Assembly (NCBI GenBank): GCA_963921425.1 | Contig: OY992835.1 | Span: 9,238,001-9,302,000, forward strand | Origin: Dryas octopetala | Lineage: Eukaryota > Streptophyta > Magnoliopsida > Rosales > Rosaceae | Direction of reading: 5' to 3' | DNA: 64,000 bases | Shown: piece after piece, positions 58,560 to 64,000 of the stretch | How the letters are laid out: each line of letters begins with the position of its first letter | Position numbering within the stretch: the stretch's first letter is position 1 | Program-made: the position numbers and the translations under genes | The notes under the pieces: generated by a model | What the model was told of the DNA's origin: nothing | The model's database searches: none | What the model saw: the letters and a program-made list of their open reading frames with translations, nothing else

Positions 58560-59153
58560 CTTGTTTGGGTTAACTAGTTAACACTATCAAGTGACAACAG
58601 GGAACCTGAAAAAGCATTACTTGGTATCAGTTGAGATTATGAAATAATCATAACATAAACAGCTACACAATAGATAGTTTCTTAATGGAGGATTAGTAGC
58701 AGCACTAATACTACCAATTACCATAATAATAGACACCAATTCATTATTCATTCTACACTGCAGCTGGATATCAACCAAACCACCTTTGCGGGGCAGCACT
58801 TTAAGCTCCAGTTCCCTTGATTAAGCAAAACATTCACAAAGCTAATAAAATGAAAATTTGTCCTATTATCACAAGTTTGGGAATTCCAGTTAGAGCACAA
58901 AATTAGAAGCCGAATGAAACAGATTTCCAACAACCGAAAGTCATCATCATGGCTTCCTGAACCGATGCTACCATAGCTCCAGGGCTTAAGTTGGAAGCTT
59001 CATAGCTCACACCCCTTGGAAAGGATCAGCATTGGTATAATGCCTTCAACTTTTTGGCAAAGGAACACTGAAATGCTATGCATAACGTTCTCCTCGAATG
59101 AGAATATTGATAGTCAAAAAAGGAATTGGAAGCTGTTCCTGTGAGTTCAAAAC
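58560..59153 (-). other. 3' UTR and downstream region of ASF1
   Basis: No gene is seen in either strand between the MITE-like repeat and the ASF1 stop codon. The part next to 59154 is likely ASF1 3' UTR. Confidence 0.4.
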
Positions 59154-62100
59154 TTAAGGTTGCTGCTGCTCTAAAGGATTTACAGGTGCAACAAGCAGTT
59201 CTTCAGAAGGATTTACAGGTGCAACAAGCAGTTCTTCATTTCCATCTGCCTCATTAGGGTGATCGGCTGGAGGGGCTTGTTCTCCACTCTCACTATTCTC
59301 CGGGTGGAAATTGATGGGGAACTTTGTGACCCTAGGTTTATCAGACAAAATGTTTCTTTGAACCCTATCAATTAAGACCTTTGGTGGAGGCTCTTCTCGC
59401 AGCTGCTCATCATCATAATCATTGTTAACATAGTATCCCACTCGGATAAACTCCTGACCAAGATAAGAGCAGGTCAACAGAAGCACTGTCACACCAATAA
59501 TGTCTTCCTCCCGAATCTTGGATGGGTCAGGAGGATCTGCCTGCAAAATGTCCAAAAAATTAGATAGAGATGATTCATATTCAAATCCATCATGTGGGTC
59601 AGATATAAAGAAACAGTACAATGATTCGGTGAAAGCTTTGCCTGTAGTACAAAACGATAGTTTCCAACATTGACAGGCCCAACAAGTACACTCTCCAATA
59701 GTTGGTCATAAGTCTCATCCTCAGCAGATCCCACATAGATGAGCTTCCATTCCAAATCTGTATTGGGATGACAAACTGATTACATTTTCAATTATATAAG
59801 GCATCACTTTAAGTACACCAGAACAGCAAAAATATGTGCAAATTGGTGCCACTTGTGCAATCTCACTTATGCAAAACTCAGCTCCCAATGCCATTCAAAT
59901 CTCATACAAACACCCACCAACACCAGTGAGGGGATGACTCAACAACCTGGAATCCATAATGAACCTAAAAGTCCTTATATTTAATTTACACTCTTTAATT
60001 TATTTTATTAAATGGGATATAACTAGTAATGAGTGCCTTAACATTTAAAGAACTGGTGCAAAAATAAGATGAAAAAGTTAACAAGCAAATATACATAACT
60101 ATTTACATGTCTGTAGTCCTCAAAATGAGTCCACTTCCTTGCCCAAAAAAGATGATTCCATGTTTTCAAGTTGGTGGGTTAAATAAAGTTCTGCCAATCA
60201 AATTTATCTCATCAAATTAGAAAGTTCTTAATCTTACAGCTCTGAAATTGTGTTATTCACATAACTACATTTTCAAACTCTTTGACAGATGCCTTAGTGG
60301 TTTGCTCTTAAGGGTGCTATGTAGACCTGTGCATAATCTATGCCAATAATCTATCACCATTCACCAGCTGAAGAACCCCATCCAGGTGCTATAATACCAG
60401 TCTATGTGACTAAAATATTAAATAGTATTCTACCACCAGCTGAAGTACCTCAACTAAACGTCCAGTGAATCTACTGGAGCATGGGCAACTATATACATCA
60501 ATTATTTGCAATTAAATTTATTCCTGTGCCAAAACCCATTCACCTTTAGGTGGTATTTAATTGCACACACACCAACTAGTTTTTATCACACCTAAAAGCC
60601 AAAGAACCAAGGGGAAAAACAAGGTTGTGAGGGGTTGGGATGGGGCACAACAAAGACAATGAAATTAAAATGACCAAATTAGGCAGAAAAGGAAAGCCCT
60701 TCAAAAGTAGAATCAGAATAAATGATTTGGTCTCATAAGTTTCAAAATAAGGAATCAGTGCCTATGTACTATTATACTATAGCAAACTAACAGTACATTT
60801 GAGCTCTCTCCCTCCTTGGCCTCTCCAACATCCCACATTCTCTAAAACTGTTATGCATTATACATCCATAGTCTTCTAAAGATAGATATTACTCTCCCAA
60901 GTTTCCAACTTCCCTTGAAACTAAACTTCCTACACTGCTACCCTAAATTTATCCTAAAAGCTAGAAACTTTAAAAAGAGTATACAAGATATGAGCAATCT
61001 CCAACTCATGTAATGTAGTGTGAGAGGACCAGAACATACAAATATCATCAGTAACAATATACATAATGTAAAGCTTGATTAAAATCTAGGAAAGAATAAG
61101 ATTGTCTGCGTTCTTTAGATGGCCCAAGTCAACACATTTATATGGTAGTTAGATTTTAATTAAAAAGTGGAACCACGTGATTAGTGATATCTGATAAACT
61201 AAAAGCTGGAAATGTAGAGCCTACCACACCATTGCATAAGTACTATATGATTAAAATCAAGAACTTTGTCAATCAGGTAAGCCATTTTAATTTTTTTCTT
61301 TTGTTTCCCGTTGATGAGAAATGTCAGGTAAGCTTGAACCAACAAAAGGTGCATGATCTCGTAACGGTTATGATGCAGTTGACATTTTCAAATTGACAGC
61401 GCATGCACAATGATCTCAGAAATCCATCACTAACGAACAAAAGCAACATAACAAAGATAAGAAATATAAAATTTTCCAGTGAGTGGATCCCAACACCAGT
61501 AAGAGTCTATGGAGTAATCATAGACAAGAACCACCATTCTCCCATAGAATCAGCAGTTACCTCTTAATAATTTCACTTGCCAAGACACCAATTACCCACA
61601 ATACAAAAGATGTAATAAATTTGTTTTTTTAATTTTTATTTTCTTTCTATTTAGCCATACAAATATATTTTCTGCATTCTTGAAATGCAGAGACATTACA
61701 TATATTTTCTGCAATCTTGAATTAGCTAAGCCGCTAATTCACAATTACTTACCAAATAGAGTTGATATCCTTCAGCAACCCACATCTCTACTGCTACAGC
61801 TTTTTCTGATTGTCAATTTTCTATTTGTAATAAGCACCCAAATCTACCACATTTTACAAGACACTATGAAATGTTCAATATTATGTACCAAAAAAAGAAA
61901 TCTACAATGTTCCACAGCTATATAATTAATAAAATCTCAAAAATCCATCTATAAGTTTCACTTCCATTCCGAAACCTTAAAGTAAATTCTTGACCATAAC
62001 AATTCATTTTTCTAGCTCACAACATACTAGAAGAACAGCATTACATCTATCATTTCCGTATCGTTCCTTCTTTTCCCTTTTGTATCATTCTCATGAACCC

Positions 62101-62308
62101 AACATCAAAACCCTAATCGGAACTCGACCCAGAATACCAAAAACCAAAACGAAACCGAAAACAAAAACACGAGAAAAATTGGAAAAAACAAAAAGGTACC
62201 GTCTTTGAGAGGGGTCAAGCACTCGTATGAAATCTCGAACTGGAAGGGGGTGAGAAACAGAGCCGGATTGTCGAGCACCGTGACGTTAGTGATGTTCACC
62301 GCGCTCAT
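59154..62308 (-). CDS. ASF1: Histone H3-H4 chaperone ASF1 (203 aa)
   Basis: Three exons: 62200-62308, 59642-59757, 59154-59540, joining in frame to 612 nt. ASF1 binds H3-H4 dimers and hands them to CAF-1 or HIRA during replication and repair. The start [15 protein letters not shown] and the core '[20 protein letters not shown]', '[20 protein letters not shown]', '[20 protein letters not shown]', '[20 protein letters not shown]' and '[20 protein letters not shown]' are typical of the immunoglobulin-like ASF1 domain (about 1-155). The acidic tail carries a tandem 11-residue repeat ([10 protein letters not shown] x2) and ends in QQQP. Intron 2 (101 bp, 59541-59641) uses a GC donor (CAG|gcaaag) with a normal AG acceptor; intron 1 (2.4 kb) is GT-AG. 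E2F-like motifs lie upstream, as expected for an S-phase gene. Confidence 0.93.
59176..59241 (-). repeat. 33-bp tandem duplication in the ASF1 tail
   Basis: Two adjacent 33-base units (59176-59208 and 59209-59241), identical except for the last few bases, keep the frame and encode [10 protein letters not shown] plus one residue twice. Confidence 0.9.
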
Positions 62309-62657
62309 TGTAGAAACGAAGAAGCCAAGGAGGATGAGCAGGTGATGAAGAACAACAACACTGTTGTGGCTGTGCGAGCACAGAGCTTCGTGTACGAACG
62401 GATTGAAACCCTAGTAGTAGGTTCCAGAACCTTCATCGAAATGAAAGCAAGCCCCAGCCAACAGAAATCACAAACTCAAAATTTCAGACAGTCTTTTTTT
62501 TTTTTTGGGTGTTTTGTTTTGGGTTTTAGGGCTTGCTTGGGCGACAGCGGAGAGGGATTGATTGTCTATTTGGAATTTTGGGGGAAATTTTTTGTGTTTT
62601 TAAAGATCGAAAATAAAAAATGGTTTACTGGATGGATACCGGCAATAGCCGGTTTGA

Positions 62658-62730
62658 TTTGGCGGGAGTTTTGAGGAAGGGTACGAAAACAAAACAGTCA
62701 TTTACCGGTGGGGGAAACTTGGGGCGGGAA
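62658..62730. promoter_or_regulatory. E2F-like motifs upstream of ASF1
   Basis: TTTGGCGGGA at 62658-62667 and GGCGGGAA at 62723-62730 (TTCCCGCC on the other strand) lie about 350-420 bases before the ASF1 ATG. Both are close to the E2F consensus TTTSSCGC. Plant ASF1 genes have been reported as E2F targets; binding here is inference. Confidence 0.5.
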
Positions 62731-62740
62731 GGGCTAGATA

Positions 62741-63151
62741 TTATTTTCGTAAATAAAATATCAATTTTTTATAATTAAATATGTTTGTACAATTGTACGT
62801 CAAATAATGTCGTATTCTACCATGCCTTACCATAAACGAAGTCATTTTTGAAATAAAATAGTAGGCAAAGGTGGAAACCATTTTATGAAAACCATCAGTT
62901 GACTTTTATAATTTTATTTGCTTGTTTACCAAATAAAACTGTATTTTTAATTTTTTTAACACTAATCTTACACTAATAAGTAATAATGTTCACTTTTGGT
63001 GTAGTTTAAGGCTTTAAGCCAGACTAAATATTTCATTGGCAAAAAACAAAAAGTCAAGACTAAATATTTAAATATAATTCTCTAATGACTGCATATGGGT
63101 GACTAAATAACATTAACACTAGCAGCCCTAGCTTTTATATTTACTAAAGGA
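62741..63151. other. AT-rich spacer
   Basis: No gene or element recognised between the ASF1 upstream region and the right-hand MITE. Confidence 0.4.
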
Positions 63152-63160
63152 TAATGTTAG

Positions 63161-63571
63161 GGCCATGGCTATTCCGACCACCCTAAATTACTGCGTTGAC
63201 CACCCTATTTCAAAATTTCAACTTTACTCTTACAATAAAAAATTTTAATTTTGTTCGTCGGGTCATTCGACAGTTATCTACCGAAATATTTATGGTTATT
63301 CGACAGTTATCTGCTGAACATTGGTGAATTATTCGGTGGATAACTACCGAATGAAAATGAAAAAGACATTCGACAGTTATCTGTCGAAATATTTGTATTT
63401 ATTCGACACTTATTTGCCAAACATTGATGGATGTTTCGATAGATGACCACCGAATGAATCTAGATGATTTTATCATGTTTTTGCAATAAAGGATAAAATA
63501 GAAAAAAAATTGAAAAAAATATATTAGGATGGTCAACTCAGCAGTTAAGGATGGTCTGCATAGCCTCACTC
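63161..63571. mobile_element. MULE-type MITE, copy 2 (411 bp)
   Basis: Inverted relative to the copy at 6549-6958 and alike along its whole length, including the internal 'cgacagttatctgccgaa'-type repeats and 'gaccaccct' termini. The 9-bp duplication 'taatgttag' flanks it (63152-63160, 63572-63580). Non-coding; the frame at 63399-63587 is a shadow. Confidence 0.82.
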
Positions 63572-63928
63572 TAATGTTAGTTACCATTTAAGTGTACCAT
63601 CTTTCTAATAGAGGTGGACCCTACTCGGGTGAGTTTCATTTAGTATGACCCACCTTTATTAGAGAGATAATAGCATTTTCCTTTACTAGAACCAACTTTG
63701 TTGACCAACAAAATGTGTATGCTCTCTTAAAGCTGTCAGAACAATGAGGCTAATTGTGCAGAACTAGGGACATTCCATTCAATTAAAAGCTTAACTGGAG
63801 ATCTGTATCAGTATGTCTATCTTTACAAGAGAAGAAAGATAAGAGGCAAAAGGGGATAATAAAACCTCAAACTTTTCAGGCTATATACATCACAAAACTT
63901 GGGTCATGCACAGAATGACAGAAGATTT

Positions 63929-64000
63929 TCAGTCTCCAGCTGTCACATCCATCTTCCTAGTCTGAGAATGAAACATTTCAGCTATATCTGCCGCTGTGCT
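63929..64000 (-). CDS. Probable 3' end of a gene running off the right edge
   Basis: From the window edge, the minus strand reads STAADIAEMFHSQTRK and then MDVTAGD and a TGA at 63929-63931 (23 residues). The 3' flank (63600-63928) looks like a plant 3' UTR. The composition is protein-like but I do not recognise the family, and 23 residues are too few to be sure that it is coding. Confidence 0.4.
   Translation of the reverse strand, partial: STAADIAEMFHSQTRKMDVTAGD

Noticed and set aside
1..64000. CRISPR array, bacterial operon or prophage
   Set aside because: No regularly spaced direct repeats with unique spacers; gene structure and introns are eukaryotic throughout.

Overview
This is a 64-kb piece of a plant nuclear genome, most likely a woody eudicot. 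The evidence is long AT-rich spacers, GT-AG introns, and plant-type gene families (receptor-like protein, DETOXIFICATION/MATE carriers, plant ASF1). The repeats are also plant-type: L1-type LINEs with a CCHC ORF1, a TRIM, and many small TIR elements. The gene mix looks like Rosaceae to me, but that is an impression, not a demonstration. No CRISPR array, operon, rRNA gene or free-standing tRNA gene was seen.

Layout. 0-8 kb: an LRR receptor-like protein gene on the minus strand, whose last ~14 codons appear to come from a retroposon inserted at its 3' end. Upstream lie a second, complete copy of that retroposon family (with a MULE-type MITE nested in it) and a ~140-bp tandem array derived from the receptor gene's 5' flank. 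8-13 kb: relics only, namely an Agenet-domain fragment, a deleted copy of the receptor gene, a SINE, a hAT-like element and a MULE-MITE. 13.3-22.6 kb: two tandem MATE genes on the minus strand. The upstream one is intact (7 exons, 477 aa). The downstream one is a pseudogene that has taken up a complete TRIM. 23-26.7 kb: a 2.7-kb TIR element with an internal palindrome split by a truncated LINE, then a foldback element. 28.5-33.4 kb: a two-exon ThDP-dependent oxalyl-CoA decarboxylase / 2-hydroxyacyl-CoA lyase gene (571 aa, minus). 33.6-40.3 kb: a foldback MULE carrying perfect E2F-type motifs, then a structurally complete 5.9-kb L1-type LINE inserted exactly at its right end. 41.7-46 kb: an RPA-like OB-fold fragment and AT-rich repeats. 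46.4-50.1 kb: an intact plus-strand MATE gene (480 aa). 50-52.6 kb: an HSP70-derived scrap and a TIR element. 52.9-57.3 kb: a six-exon C2H2 zinc-finger protein (237 aa, plus). 59.2-62.3 kb: histone chaperone ASF1 (203 aa, minus) with a GC-AG intron and E2F-like promoter motifs. 63.2-63.6 kb: a second copy of the 410-bp MULE-MITE. The last ~70 bases probably hold the 3' end of another minus-strand gene.

The genes do not form a pathway. The MATE copies are a local family expansion; the other genes are unrelated. What stands out is the layered transposon record. Many insertions have recognisable termini and target-site duplications (TSDs), so their order can be read, and two of them may have changed host genes (the receptor-like protein C-terminus, and E2F motifs upstream of the decarboxylase). 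Exon junctions were worked out by hand from splice signals, reading frame and family similarity; no alignment or transcript data were available.
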